A DNA stretch of 51,028 nt from an uncultured Pelagibacteraceae bacterium. GTDB taxonomy: Bacteria > Pseudomonadota > Alphaproteobacteria > Pelagibacterales > AG-422-B15. Every line of letters begins with the position of its first letter. Position 1 is the stretch's first letter. Made by a program: the position numbers and the translations under genes. Below are positions 1 through 8,657 of this stretch, in pieces. The stretch is taken from the NCBI GenBank assembly GCA_902524795.1, contig CABZEU010000009.1, positions 1 through 51,028 on the forward strand. Reading direction: 5' to 3'. Below the pieces are notes generated by a model. That model was not told the origin of the DNA, ran no database searches, and saw nothing but the letters and a program-made list of their open reading frames with translations.

Positions 1-1737
1 GTAGACAAAGATAAATACAAAATTCTCTCAGATAATAATAGAATCACCCATCGATTATTAGAACCTCAAAGAGGCATTATCTATGACCTACAAGGCAAGC
101 CATTAGCTGTCAACCGTGAAAAATATGAAGTGGTGATCATTAGAGAGGAAACCTCAGACTTTATAAAATCAATTGAAAATTTAAAAAAAATACTACCAGA
201 CGTTCAAATAGATACCGAAAAATTATATTCAGAAATAAATAAAACAAAAAAATTTATACCTATTAAAGTACTAGATGATTTATCTTGGGAGCAATTTTCT
301 ATGCTCAATGCAAACATACATAAAGTAGATGGAATTTATCCTCAAATTGGTTTTAAGAGATATTATACTAGCGGACCATCACATTCTCATATTATCGGGT
401 ACACGGCTCCTCTTGATAAAAAAGAAAAAAATACCAATACATTGGCTGATTTAAGCACAGCAAAATCAGGTAAACTTGGCATTGAAAAGTCCGAGGACAC
501 TGATTTAAGAGGTAGATTAGGGAATAAAAACATTGAAGTCAATGCAAATGGAAGAGAAATAAGAGAATTAGACAGATACGAAAGCACTCGAGGTGAAAAT
601 ATTCAACTTACAATTGATTCAGAACTACAAGATTATTGCTACAAAAGCCTGAATGGTCAAAGTGGATGTGTGGCAGTTACGAATATTAAAACTGGAGAAT
701 TTTATGCATTAGTTTCATCACCATCTTATGATCCAAACTTATTTTCTAAGAATATATCATTAGAAAAATGGAATTCTCTTACAGACAATATTTATAAACC
801 GCTGATAAATAAGTCAATTTCAAGTCAATATCCTCCCGGTTCAACAATTAAGCCTTTTGTAGCATTAGCAGCATTAGAAAATGGAGTCAGTGAAAAAAGA
901 GAGGTTTATTGTAATGGTAAGCATGAGATTAAAGATACAAGTCTTGAGTCAGGAATCAAAACCTTTCACTGTTGGAAGGAAGAAGGTCACGGCAAGGTCA
1001 ACATGAATGAAGCGCTTAAAGTTTCATGTGATGTATATTTTTATCAAATATCAAGAGAAATTGGCATCAACAAAATTGCTGAGGTATGCAAAAGGTTTGG
1101 GTTTGGGCAAAATGTTTTTGAATCATTTTATGAAGAAAAAAAGGGAATTGTTCCTTCAAAGAAATGGAAGTTAGAGTCTATTGGCACACCTTGGATGGTT
1201 GGAGAAACTCTTTCAGCAGGAATTGGACAGGGATATTTTCTTACAACTTCTGCACAATTAAGTCTCGCTTTAGGTCAATTAATTAATGGAGGAGAGAAAA
1301 TAAATCCAACAATTGTCTTGAATAAAAAGAAAGACGCTCAAAAAAAGCAAAAAATATCATTAAATCCGAAATATTTAGCTATCATTAAAAAGGGCCTAGA
1401 GGATGCGACCAATACACAAGGGGGAACCTCATATAGATCACGTATTTTAGGTAATCTTAAGATGGCTGGTAAAACTGGCACTTCTCAAGTTAGAGTTATT
1501 AGTTCGCAAGAACGAGAAGAGGGATTAAAAAAGAATAATGAGTTACCTTGGGATAAGCGTGATCATGGTTTGTTTATAGGATATGGACCAATAAATAATC
1601 CTCAATATGCAATGTCAGTAATAATAGAACATGGTGGAAGTGGCTCTGGAGCTGCAGCACCAGTTGCTTCGAAAATATTCAAATATTTATTTGATAAAAA
1701 GTTAACTTTAAAAAGTAAGAGCATCTCCAATGTTTAG
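1..1737 (+). CDS. mrdA: penicillin-binding protein 2, 5'-truncated by window edge
   Basis: Transpeptidase that cross-links peptidoglycan during cell elongation, working with RodA at the inner membrane. The reading frame is open from base 1, so the N-terminal membrane anchor lies outside the window; the GTG at 130 is internal. The first in-window residues include the PBP2 dimerisation-domain motif EPQRGIIYD. The transpeptidase domain has the SxxK nucleophile motif in YPPGSTIKPF (serine codon at 841-843), an SCD motif (SxN position) and KTGTSQ. The 3' end overlaps rodA by 8 bases, the usual mrdA-rodA arrangement. Family assignment is secure; only the start is missing. Confidence 0.96.
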   Translation, partial: VDKDKYKILSDNNRITHRLLEPQRGIIYDLQGKPLAVNREKYEVVIIREETSDFIKSIENLKKILPDVQIDTEKLYSEINKTKKFIPIKVLDDLSWEQFSMLNANIHKVDGIYPQIGFKRYYTSGPSHSHIIGYTAPLDKKEKNTNTLADLSTAKSGKLGIEKSEDTDLRGRLGNKNIEVNANGREIRELDRYESTRGENIQLTIDSELQDYCYKSLNGQSGCVAVTNIKTGEFYALVSSPSYDPNLFSKNISLEKWNSLTDNIYKPLINKSISSQYPPGSTIKPFVALAALENGVSEKREVYCNGKHEIKDTSLESGIKTFHCWKEEGHGKVNMNEALKVSCDVYFYQISREIGINKIAEVCKRFGFGQNVFESFYEEKKGIVPSKKWKLESIGTPWMVGETLSAGIGQGYFLTTSAQLSLALGQLINGGEKINPTIVLNKKKDAQKKQKISLNPKYLAIIKKGLEDATNTQGGTSYRSRILGNLKMAGKTGTSQVRVISSQEREEGLKKNNELPWDKRDHGLFIGYGPINNPQYAMSVIIEHGGSGSGAAAPVASKIFKYLFDKKLTLKSKSISNV

Positions 1738-2863
1738 TTACAGTAAAGCTGAAGCGACAATCTCTGATAAACTTAGATCCATAAATTATTTTTTACTATT
1801 TCTTATATTTACTATTTTTTTTATAGGAATTCTTGCGCTTTACAGCATTTCTGATGGTAATTTTAGTGAATGGCCTATAAGGCATGTGCAAAGATTCATC
1901 CTAGGCCTAATTATTTTTTTTATTGTAGCCTTGTTAGATTTAAAAATAATTTTCAGATTTGCATATCTAATTTTTGTTGCCAGTCTTGTCATCCTAATGA
2001 TTCTGCCACTAGTTGGAGATGAAATTAATGGTGCAAAAAGATGGATAAGTTTTGCAGGATTTAGTTTACAGCCATCTGAATTTGTAAAATATACTTTAAT
2101 TTTAGCATTGGCTAAATATTTTCATTCCATGGAAGATTATCACGACAATTTTTTTTCTAAATTAATTATACCCGGTTTTATAGTAATTATACCAGTTGGA
2201 TTTGTTGTAATTCAGCCCGATTTGGGAACTGCCTTAGTGATCTTTCTTGGTGGAGTGAGCGTTATATGGATCTCAGGTCTTAATTATAAATACTTTATAT
2301 CTGGGATTTTAGGGCTTGTTCTATCTCTACCAATCCTGTGGCAGTATTTAAAGGGATACCAAAAAGAGAGAGTTTTCACTTTTTTTAATCCAGAGAGAGA
2401 CCCCCTTGGAAATGGCTATCATATAACTCAATCTAAGATTGCCTTAGGCTCTGGAGGTATTTTTGGCAAAGGCTATATGGAGGGCACCCAAAGCCATCTT
2501 AATTTTCTCCCCGAGATGCAAACAGACTTTATTTTCACAATGTTTGGAGAAGAGTTTGGATTTATTGGTTCAATAGTTTTAATTTTACTATACATGGCAT
2601 TAATTGGTATTTCTATTAGAATGGCACTAACCTCAAAAAGTTTATTCAGTAAATTCTTATCTTTAGGAGTTTGCTCTGTATTTTTTATCTACGTTTTTGT
2701 AAATATTGGAATGGTTACAGGAATTCTACCTGTAGTTGGAGTACCTTTACCATTCATTTCATATGGAGGAAGCTCAATGTTAGCTGTGATGTTTGGATTT
2801 GGGTTACTAACGAATTGTTATGTGAATTATAATACAACTTTAACGAAGAGCAGTATTATATAA
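1730..2863 (+). CDS. rodA: rod shape-determining protein RodA (SEDS glycosyltransferase)
   Basis: SEDS-family peptidoglycan glycan-strand polymerase, the partner of PBP2 in the elongasome. The 377-aa product is the usual length and has about ten hydrophobic segments. The family loop region appears as NGAKRWISFAGFSLQPSEF and the conserved C-terminal part as GVPLPFISYGGSSM. The ATG lies inside the end of mrdA with an 8-base overlap, which implies translational coupling. The gene ends 3 bases before the convergent amidinotransferase gene. Confidence 0.96.
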   Translation: MFSYSKAEATISDKLRSINYFLLFLIFTIFFIGILALYSISDGNFSEWPIRHVQRFILGLIIFFIVALLDLKIIFRFAYLIFVASLVILMILPLVGDEINGAKRWISFAGFSLQPSEFVKYTLILALAKYFHSMEDYHDNFFSKLIIPGFIVIIPVGFVVIQPDLGTALVIFLGGVSVIWISGLNYKYFISGILGLVLSLPILWQYLKGYQKERVFTFFNPERDPLGNGYHITQSKIALGSGGIFGKGYMEGTQSHLNFLPEMQTDFIFTMFGEEFGFIGSIVLILLYMALIGISIRMALTSKSLFSKFLSLGVCSVFFIYVFVNIGMVTGILPVVGVPLPFISYGGSSMLAVMFGFGLLTNCYVNYNTTLTKSSII

Positions 2864-2866
2864 AAT

Positions 2867-3973
2867 TTATTGTTTGGGAAAGTAATCTTCTTTTTGACCT
2901 TCACGATATACATCTGTGGTTGCGCAGTGAAGTGCGCCACCAAATGGATAAGCATCTCTAAAAGGAACAGGAATAACTTCAAAACCTAATTTACTAATTT
3001 GTTCACATTGATAGACCTCACTTTCTTCTACGCACACAGTTTTTGGATCTATGACCAAAACATTCATACTTAACCAAATACTAGAATAGCATAAAGGAGG
3101 TGGCTCATTATGGGCAGGCTGAGCTGCATCTATAATTTGCCAATCATTACGCTCAAATATTTTTCTCTGCTCGTCAGGTAAACGCCTTGTTGGGTTATTA
3201 ATTATGAGACCTGGTTTTAAAGGAGTGAATGTTGCATCTATATGTATAGGATAAGGGTCACCTGGAAAATTCAAGGTATGAACTCTATGGTCTTTGAAAT
3301 GTCTCGTGAGCCAATTGCTACCTTTTAAATTCGTTGTAAAACCATGTTGTACAAATAAATCTTTTCCCATTCTTAAAATATCTGCAGCATCAAATAAAAT
3401 TTCTTTTTCGGTAGTTACAAATTCTTTTTTTGCAACCATTTCTAATCGTTCATCTATTGATATTTCATCATTCAAATAATTTTCTCGATAACTACTATCC
3501 GTTAATCTTGGTTTGGGTGCAGTTTCCATTCTCATTTCTGGATCTTCATCGTAATATTTCTCTAATAATGGCCTGTAACAAAGATATTCAAACCACCTCG
3601 ACCTATAGGACATCGTTGCTTCAAGCATTTCATTTCCTAGAGTAAGAATAACGTCTCTTGGTGGCATACAGCCAAACATTGATCCATTTTCCCAGTCAGG
3701 AGTGGAAATTTTTTGATTAAATTCAAGTGGAGTGGGTCGATCAACTTTCACCCCTCTCGTTTCTAAAATATTTGAAAAATTATCCAGTTGAAGATTAGCT
3801 TTATGAATAGACTCTTCACTGCGGGGCCCATGCATTTCTTTCATATCACTATCTTCAGGTATTTTTGGATCAGTTGCTGGTTCAGATGGTGGTATGCAAC
3901 AGTTATCTGCTTTTCCAACTATTATGTGCTTGAGAGGATCCCACTCATTCCAGGAATTCACAATTTTTACCAT
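2867..3973 (-). CDS. glycine amidinotransferase-like protein (AGAT family)
   Basis: Predicted to transfer the amidino group of arginine to an amine such as glycine, giving guanidinoacetate and ornithine. At 368 aa it matches the AGAT fold. The catalytic triad of the human enzyme is recognisable with nearly identical spacing: Asp195 in FDAAD, His244 in HIDATF and Cys350 in GGALHC near the C terminus. The gene is divergent from the FAD monooxygenase across a gap of under 100 bases. Glycine is the best-known acceptor, but bacterial relatives use inosamine phosphates, lysine or other amines, so the acceptor is open. No creatine or cyanotoxin pathway gene is nearby. Confidence 0.85.
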   Translation of the reverse strand: MVKIVNSWNEWDPLKHIIVGKADNCCIPPSEPATDPKIPEDSDMKEMHGPRSEESIHKANLQLDNFSNILETRGVKVDRPTPLEFNQKISTPDWENGSMFGCMPPRDVILTLGNEMLEATMSYRSRWFEYLCYRPLLEKYYDEDPEMRMETAPKPRLTDSSYRENYLNDEISIDERLEMVAKKEFVTTEKEILFDAADILRMGKDLFVQHGFTTNLKGSNWLTRHFKDHRVHTLNFPGDPYPIHIDATFTPLKPGLIINNPTRRLPDEQRKIFERNDWQIIDAAQPAHNEPPPLCYSSIWLSMNVLVIDPKTVCVEESEVYQCEQISKLGFEVIPVPFRDAYPFGGALHCATTDVYREGQKEDYFPKQ

Positions 3974-4067
3974 AGATTTATATTGGCTAATTTGAAAAAT
4001 ATTGCCTTGAATTCAAACTAAATTGAAAGTAAGAGTCAAGCAATTTTCATTAAACAGGGAGTTGAAC

Positions 4068-5588
4068 TTGCTAAATAATAATGAGAGTTACGATGTAGTC
4101 GTTGTTGGCTCGGGTTTATTGGGCCAGGTATGTGCGATGCTGTGTGGAAGATATAAACTAAAAACATTATTACTTTCAACGAACTTCATGAATGAAAATG
4201 TTTTAAATGAGGTATCTTTTGATGATGAGACAGCAAGAATATTGGACAGTATTGGAGTCTATTCTAAGATTAATGATCTAGTTAATACACCTTCATTCAC
4301 TGATTTAGTCACTACTAATTCAAAAATTGTACAACGAAGTCCAGTTATTAAGGCTAAGAATAGTTTTCCTTCTTTGATAACATTTACCCCAGGAAATCTT
4401 GAAAAAAAGATGCTGCAAGCTTGCAATGATGATCTAAATATAGATATCTTAGATAATTTTTGCATCTCCCACTTTGAGAGCAGCACAAATACTTATTCTC
4501 TCAAAAAAGATAACAGTACAATTAAAGTAGAAGCATCATATTTAATTTATACAGATGGAATTAATGAGTTAATAAATAAAAAATTAAATATTAGTTACGA
4601 TGATCTTGGTTACTCAAGAGAGTGGCTAATAGTGGATATTTTCCTTAAAAGTGGGAGTAATCTTGAAAATGTTTTTAGACAGATTTGTGACCCAATAAGA
4701 CCAACATCATATGTTGCACTTTCTGGATCACGATATCGATTTCAATTTCAATTATTAACGGGAGAAAAAAAAGAGGAAATGGCTTCAATTAGCAAAGCTC
4801 ATGATTTAATTTCTAATTGGCTCACTCCCAATCAATACAACATTGAATATTTATCAACCTTTGAATTTAAAGGAAGATGCGCAAATAATTTTCAGATAGA
4901 AAATATTTTTCTAATTGGTAAGGCTGCCTATCAGATTCCACCCTATGCGGCACAAAGCTTGAATAGCGGAATAAGAGACGCAGCAAATCTAATTTGGAAA
5001 ATTAATTTAATAAAAAAATATAAAGCTAAAAATAAGATTATCCGCTCTTACAATACTGAAAGAAATGCAAAAATTAGACAAACAATTAAATCTTCCATTG
5101 TGCTCGGTCAGTTAATTGACTCTATTTCTGTCGCTCTTCAAAATAGTACTCCCCTTGAAGAAGCGATTGCGCCTGAAGCAAGAGAACAAGCATTTGGCAG
5201 GAAGGGTAAATTAAGTGATAAAACTAATGAGCCAGGTATTTACAATTCTTTAGCTTACGATATCTATTCAGGTCAACGTTTTGCAAAAAACATAAGAGAT
5301 AAAAATAATACTCTTTTAGATGTGGATAAAATTATAGGGTTTAATTTTGCGATAATCTCGAAAGATAATAATTTTGATCATTTAGGAGATGGCACCTTGA
5401 GAAGGTTAAAGGAACTAAATTGTAAATTTTTAACTAATATTCAAGAAATTCACTTAGACCCAAATCTTACTGAGGCTTTGACATCAGGAGACATTATAGT
5501 AAGACCTGATATGAAAATATTTGGAATATCTAATGACAACTTAACAATTGATCAAATGTGCCAAGATTTATTGAGCCAAATCACTTAG
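4068..5588 (+). CDS. divergent FAD-dependent monooxygenase (PheA/TfdB-like)
   Basis: Resembles class A flavoprotein aromatic hydroxylases. The N terminus carries the dinucleotide-binding motif in YDVVVVGSGLLGQ. The second FAD motif, normally GDAAH..PP..GQG, reads GKAAYQIPPYAAQSLNSG, so the usual Asp and His are replaced. The DG motif (YTDGINELI) is also atypical. The open frame extends upstream to a TTG at 4023 without a Shine-Dalgarno. I chose the TTG at 4068 because GGGAG sits 6 bases before it and the product then begins shortly before the FAD motif. A C-terminal domain of about 130 aa fits the thioredoxin-like tail of this family. Substrate unknown. Confidence 0.72.
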   Translation: MLNNNESYDVVVVGSGLLGQVCAMLCGRYKLKTLLLSTNFMNENVLNEVSFDDETARILDSIGVYSKINDLVNTPSFTDLVTTNSKIVQRSPVIKAKNSFPSLITFTPGNLEKKMLQACNDDLNIDILDNFCISHFESSTNTYSLKKDNSTIKVEASYLIYTDGINELINKKLNISYDDLGYSREWLIVDIFLKSGSNLENVFRQICDPIRPTSYVALSGSRYRFQFQLLTGEKKEEMASISKAHDLISNWLTPNQYNIEYLSTFEFKGRCANNFQIENIFLIGKAAYQIPPYAAQSLNSGIRDAANLIWKINLIKKYKAKNKIIRSYNTERNAKIRQTIKSSIVLGQLIDSISVALQNSTPLEEAIAPEAREQAFGRKGKLSDKTNEPGIYNSLAYDIYSGQRFAKNIRDKNNTLLDVDKIIGFNFAIISKDNNFDHLGDGTLRRLKELNCKFLTNIQEIHLDPNLTEALTSGDIIVRPDMKIFGISNDNLTIDQMCQDLLSQIT

Positions 5589-5710
5589 AATCAAATGAGA
5601 AAAATATGCCAAAAAATAAGTGATAAAAATATCACAATTTTTAGTTGCACATAAATAATCTATTAGAATCAATATTTTAAAAGATTAGAAGAGCCTTGTT
5701 TAGCTATATT

Positions 5711-5750
5711 TTGAAGTTAAAGTCCTTATAAATACTATATGTAGTATTTA
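5711..5750 (+). promoter_or_regulatory. candidate promoter with palindromic operator
   Basis: A -35-like TTGAAG (5711-5716) and a -10-like TACTAT (5733-5738) are separated by 16 bases. A perfect inverted repeat, TAAATACTA/TAGTATTTA (5729-5737 and 5742-5750, loop TATG), covers the -10 element. The small membrane-protein gene starts at 5775 after a very strong GGGGGGAG. The overlap of palindrome and -10 suggests a repressor operator, but a short hairpin in the 5' leader is equally possible. The rest of the 186-base gap from 5589 shows nothing I recognise. Confidence 0.4.
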
Positions 5751-5774
5751 ATAACATAACATAAGGGGGGAGTT

Positions 5775-5990
5775 ATGATTAGAAACGCACAAAACGCAAT
5801 AAAAGCTCTAACAAGCCTTGGACTTTCGTTATTGGCACTGGGAATAGTGATAGGCCTATTAAGTGGCGGTAGTTTGCCATTTGTAGGAAATATCGCTGGC
5901 AATATAGTTTCTCTTGTGAGCCAATTAGGTAATGCAGGTGTAGTCGGATTGATTGCAGTCGGTGTTATTCTCTGGTTGTTTCGAGACTAA
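5775..5990 (+). CDS. small hydrophobic membrane protein, first of a paralogous pair
   Basis: Unrecognised 71-aa protein with two predicted membrane segments (about residues 14-31 and 53-69) joined by a Gly/Asn/Ser loop containing LPFVGN. The start is supported by GGGGGGAG (5765-5772), among the strongest ribosome-binding sites in the window. It shares a pattern with the 75-aa protein encoded just downstream: a short basic head, a hydrophobic stretch, G-S-x-PF-x-G, N-x-V-x-L, LG-x-x-GVVG, then a terminal hydrophobic segment. Two such genes side by side, with the shared pattern conserved in sequence, argue that this is a real gene. Function unknown. Confidence 0.8.
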   Translation: MIRNAQNAIKALTSLGLSLLALGIVIGLLSGGSLPFVGNIAGNIVSLVSQLGNAGVVGLIAVGVILWLFRD

Positions 5991-5997
5991 TTAAATT

Positions 5998-6027
5998 TTC
6001 ACTTCCTTGCATTAGCAGGGAAGTGAA
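5998..6027 (+). promoter_or_regulatory. stem-loop between the paralogous small genes
   Basis: TTCACTTCCTTGC (5998-6010) pairs with GCAGGGAAGTGAA (6015-6027) across an ATTA loop, giving 13 pairs with one T-G wobble. Only three T residues follow, so it is a poor intrinsic terminator. It may protect the 3' end of the upstream message or lower read-through into the second gene, whose ATG is 14 bases downstream. Confidence 0.5.
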
Positions 6028-6040
6028 TTTATGGTAAGTA

Positions 6041-6268
6041 ATGATATCCAGAATTAAGCAAATATTGAGAGAAATCATAGACTTTGGTCTTTTGCTGGTA
6101 GCTATAGCAATAATTTTGGAAGTTCTTTTTGGACCATCATCACCATTTTTAGGTAAAGGCATTACTGACAACCTTGTTGGATTATTTAATCGACTTGGCA
6201 GTGAAGGTGTTGTTGGCATCATATCTGTTGCAATAATAATTTATCTTTGGAACAGACTACAGAAATAA
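6041..6268 (+). CDS. small hydrophobic membrane protein, second of a paralogous pair
   Basis: Unrecognised 75-aa protein, a diverged paralogue of the 71-aa protein upstream. Shared positions include G-x-SPF-G, the N-x-V-x-L-x-x-x-LG core, GVVG and a hydrophobic C-terminal helix. The N terminus (ISRIKQILREI) is basic and amphipathic. Two membrane segments are predicted, at about residues 14-31 and 55-70. There is no strong Shine-Dalgarno before the ATG, in contrast to its partner, and a stem-loop lies between the two. This suggests the first protein is made in excess, or that the two are translated by different means. Function unknown. Confidence 0.75.
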   Translation: MISRIKQILREIIDFGLLLVAIAIILEVLFGPSSPFLGKGITDNLVGLFNRLGSEGVVGIISVAIIIYLWNRLQK

Positions 6269-6353
6269 TATTGAAAAACTAACATTTTTCTTGCCCATTT
6301 CATTTTTTTATTAGAACCTAGCTATCTATTTATTACAATTTGGAGGTATTTAA

Positions 6354-7187
6354 GTGAGAAATTTAAAATCAATAATAGTAGGACTAATGATGTCAGCACT
6401 TTCTACTGTTGCGTTTGCTGATGGCCACTGGTCAACGATAAAAATAGGTACAGAAGGCGCCTATGAGCCATGGAACTTTACAGACTCAGACGGCAACCTT
6501 GTTGGAGCAGAATTAGACCTTGCAAGAGACTTGTGTGCTCGAATGAACGCTGAATGTGAATTTGTACAACAAGACTGGGACGGAATTATTCCTGCATTAG
6601 TGAATGGAAAGTATGATGTAATTATGGCTGGGATGTCTGTTACCGAAGAGCGAAAAAAAACAATAAGCTTTTCTAAAGCTTACATGACTGAACCGGCGAG
6701 ATTTTTTTCATTAAATAGCTCGCCATTAAGTACATTCTCATCAGCCAAAAATTTAAATTTGGATGACGATGGAGATGCAACTGCTGGAACTATTAGCGCC
6801 CTAAATAATGCAATGAAAGGCATGAACGTTGGTGTCACAGTTGCAACAATACATGAGGATTTTGCAAACAAATACCTTGATTCAAATCTGAAGGTGTATC
6901 CAACTCAAGATGAGATGAATCTTGATCTTGCAGCTGGAAGAATTGATGCAATGTTATGTGACGTTGGTACCGCTGAGGCATTTATGGAAACAGCAGGAGG
7001 ATCAGATGTAGTAACTTTTGGTCCAAATGTGTTTGGAGGCTTACTCGGTGAAGGTGTAGGAGCTGGAATCAGACAAGGTGATGCAGATTTAAAAGCAATG
7101 TTTGATAAAGCTATTGCTGATGCAGCTGCCGATGGAACTATTTCTAAAATTTCTATGCAATGGTTTGGAAAAGACTTGGCTCCATAA
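6354..7187 (+). CDS. polar amino-acid ABC transporter, periplasmic binding protein
   Basis: Periplasmic solute-binding protein of family 3, related to HisJ/ArgT (Lys/Arg/Orn/His or opine type). The GTG start follows TGGAGG with normal spacing. The signal peptide ends near AFADG. The mature part begins with IKIGTEGAYEPWNFTDSDG, the family's first ligand-site motif, and contains GAELDLARDLC and DWDGIIPAL. At 277 aa it is normal length. It heads a transporter gene set but is separated from the permease genes by a strong terminator, which fits production in excess over the membrane components. The exact ligand cannot be read from sequence. Confidence 0.93.
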   Translation: MRNLKSIIVGLMMSALSTVAFADGHWSTIKIGTEGAYEPWNFTDSDGNLVGAELDLARDLCARMNAECEFVQQDWDGIIPALVNGKYDVIMAGMSVTEERKKTISFSKAYMTEPARFFSLNSSPLSTFSSAKNLNLDDDGDATAGTISALNNAMKGMNVGVTVATIHEDFANKYLDSNLKVYPTQDEMNLDLAAGRIDAMLCDVGTAEAFMETAGGSDVVTFGPNVFGGLLGEGVGAGIRQGDADLKAMFDKAIADAAADGTISKISMQWFGKDLAP

Positions 7188-7211
7188 TTTTGTTAACAAC
7201 AATATAAAAAG

Positions 7212-7244
7212 ACGGCTGTTTTCTTAAAGCAGCCGTTTTTTTTT
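7212..7244 (+). terminator. intrinsic terminator between binding protein and permease
   Basis: ACGGCTG (7212-7218) pairs with CAGCCGT (7230-7236) around an 11-base loop, followed by a run of nine T (7236-7244). The next ATG is only 11 bases downstream. Partial termination here would keep binding-protein mRNA above permease mRNA. Confidence 0.9.
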
Positions 7245-7254
7245 ATCTAAATAT

Positions 7255-7968
7255 ATGTTTGATGTTTTTGCATTAGGTCCAACGGGATGGGGAGATGAAA
7301 TGCTTATGGGTGCCGTAATGACGGTTCTTGTCAGTTCATCATCATTATTACTTGGGATAACAATAGGTATAATATTTGCAGCATGTAAATTATCTAATTT
7401 TTTTATTCTCAGAGCTATTGCAGAAGTTTATACGACAATTATTAGAGGCATACCTGAGCTTTTAGTAATCTATTTACTATTCTTCGGAGGCAGCAGTGCT
7501 GTTATGTATTTAGCTAAAATATTTGGATACATGGGTTATATAGAACTTAATGCTTTTACAATTGGTACTATTGCTGTTGGAGCAATATCAGGTGCATATT
7601 CGACAGAGGTTATAAGAGGCGCAGTCAACTCAGTGCCTAAAGGACAGTTTGAGGTGGGTAAAACGCTAGGACTAAGTGGATATAGTTTATATGGAAAAGT
7701 AATTTTTCCTCAAGTTGCGCGTATTGCATTACCAGGTATAGGAAATGTATGGCAAATCACATTAAAAGACACAGCACTGATAAGTGTGACAGGTCTTGTA
7801 GAAATTATGAGACAGTCACGTATTGCTGCAGGTTCTACTCATGAACCATTTATATTTTATACTGCAGCGATTATTTTGTACTTACTAATAACGCGTCTCT
7901 CAAATATTTTTTTCGATATTGCTGAAAAAAAATATTCAAAAGGCTACGTTTCTAAGGAGGCTATATGA
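7255..7968 (+). CDS. polar amino-acid ABC transporter permease (HisQ-like)
   Basis: Inner-membrane permease of the HisQ/ArtQ type, 237 aa, with about five membrane segments. TTIIRGIPELLVIYLLFFGG is typical of the family N-terminal region. The ATPase-contacting EAA loop appears around EVGKTLGLSGYSLYGKVIFP. It overlaps the next permease by 4 bases (ATGA), so the two are coupled and probably form a heterodimer. No ATPase gene of the HisP type follows, so the ATPase must be encoded elsewhere. Confidence 0.93.
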   Translation: MFDVFALGPTGWGDEMLMGAVMTVLVSSSSLLLGITIGIIFAACKLSNFFILRAIAEVYTTIIRGIPELLVIYLLFFGGSSAVMYLAKIFGYMGYIELNAFTIGTIAVGAISGAYSTEVIRGAVNSVPKGQFEVGKTLGLSGYSLYGKVIFPQVARIALPGIGNVWQITLKDTALISVTGLVEIMRQSRIAAGSTHEPFIFYTAAIILYLLITRLSNIFFDIAEKKYSKGYVSKEAI

Positions 7969-8657
7969 GATTTGATTTAATGTATGAGTCATTCTTTAAA
8001 ATAGTTGAAGGGATCCCTCTTACTTTGCAGGTAGTCTCAATCTCTACGATATTAGGCATTTTTCTTGCTGTAGCCGTTGCATTAATGAGAATTTCTGGAA
8101 GCAAATTTATGTCTTTGCCCGCTTACTATTTTGTTTATCTCATAAGAGGCACACCTCTGCTATTGCAACTATACTTTGTTTATTATGGTCTAAGCCAATT
8201 CGAATTCATTAGAGAAAGTATACTATGGCCATTACTAAAAGAACCATACTGGTGTGGAATAATAACTCTCACCATAAGTACAGGGGCATATTCATCAGAA
8301 ATTATTCGAGGAGGAATATTATCTGTTTCAAAGAATTATATTGAAGCTTCGGACGCACTAGGATTATCGCAGGTAAAGACTTTTATGTTAGTTACATTAC
8401 CAATTACAGTAAGACAGGCGCTTCCAGCATACGGAAATGAACTTATATTAATGGTTAAGGCAAGTTCTCTCATTTCTATTGTTACTCTGATGGAAATAAC
8501 GGGGATAGCTAGAACAATTATATCAAAAACTTACGCTCCTGTTGAAATATTTCTGGTAGCTGGTTCAATTTATTTAGCTATAAATTTCATAATTGTTATA
8601 TTTGTTAATCTTGCAGAAAGAAGGCTTGGAATAGAAAAAGCTACCCAAGGTCTTTGA
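7965..8657 (+). CDS. polar amino-acid ABC transporter permease (HisM-like)
   Basis: Second permease subunit, 230 aa. YLIRGTPLLLQLYFVYYGL is the HisM/GlnP-family signature and EASDALGLSQVKTFMLVTLP is the EAA loop. The ATG sits inside the stop of the upstream permease, with AAGGAGG (7954-7960) as an ideal ribosome-binding site. The 3' end overlaps the convergent acetyltransferase gene by 17 bases, showing how tightly packed the region is. With the binding protein at 6354 it makes an importer for a basic or polar amino acid. Confidence 0.93.
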   Translation: MRFDLMYESFFKIVEGIPLTLQVVSISTILGIFLAVAVALMRISGSKFMSLPAYYFVYLIRGTPLLLQLYFVYYGLSQFEFIRESILWPLLKEPYWCGIITLTISTGAYSSEIIRGGILSVSKNYIEASDALGLSQVKTFMLVTLPITVRQALPAYGNELILMVKASSLISIVTLMEITGIARTIISKTYAPVEIFLVAGSIYLAINFIIVIFVNLAERRLGIEKATQGL

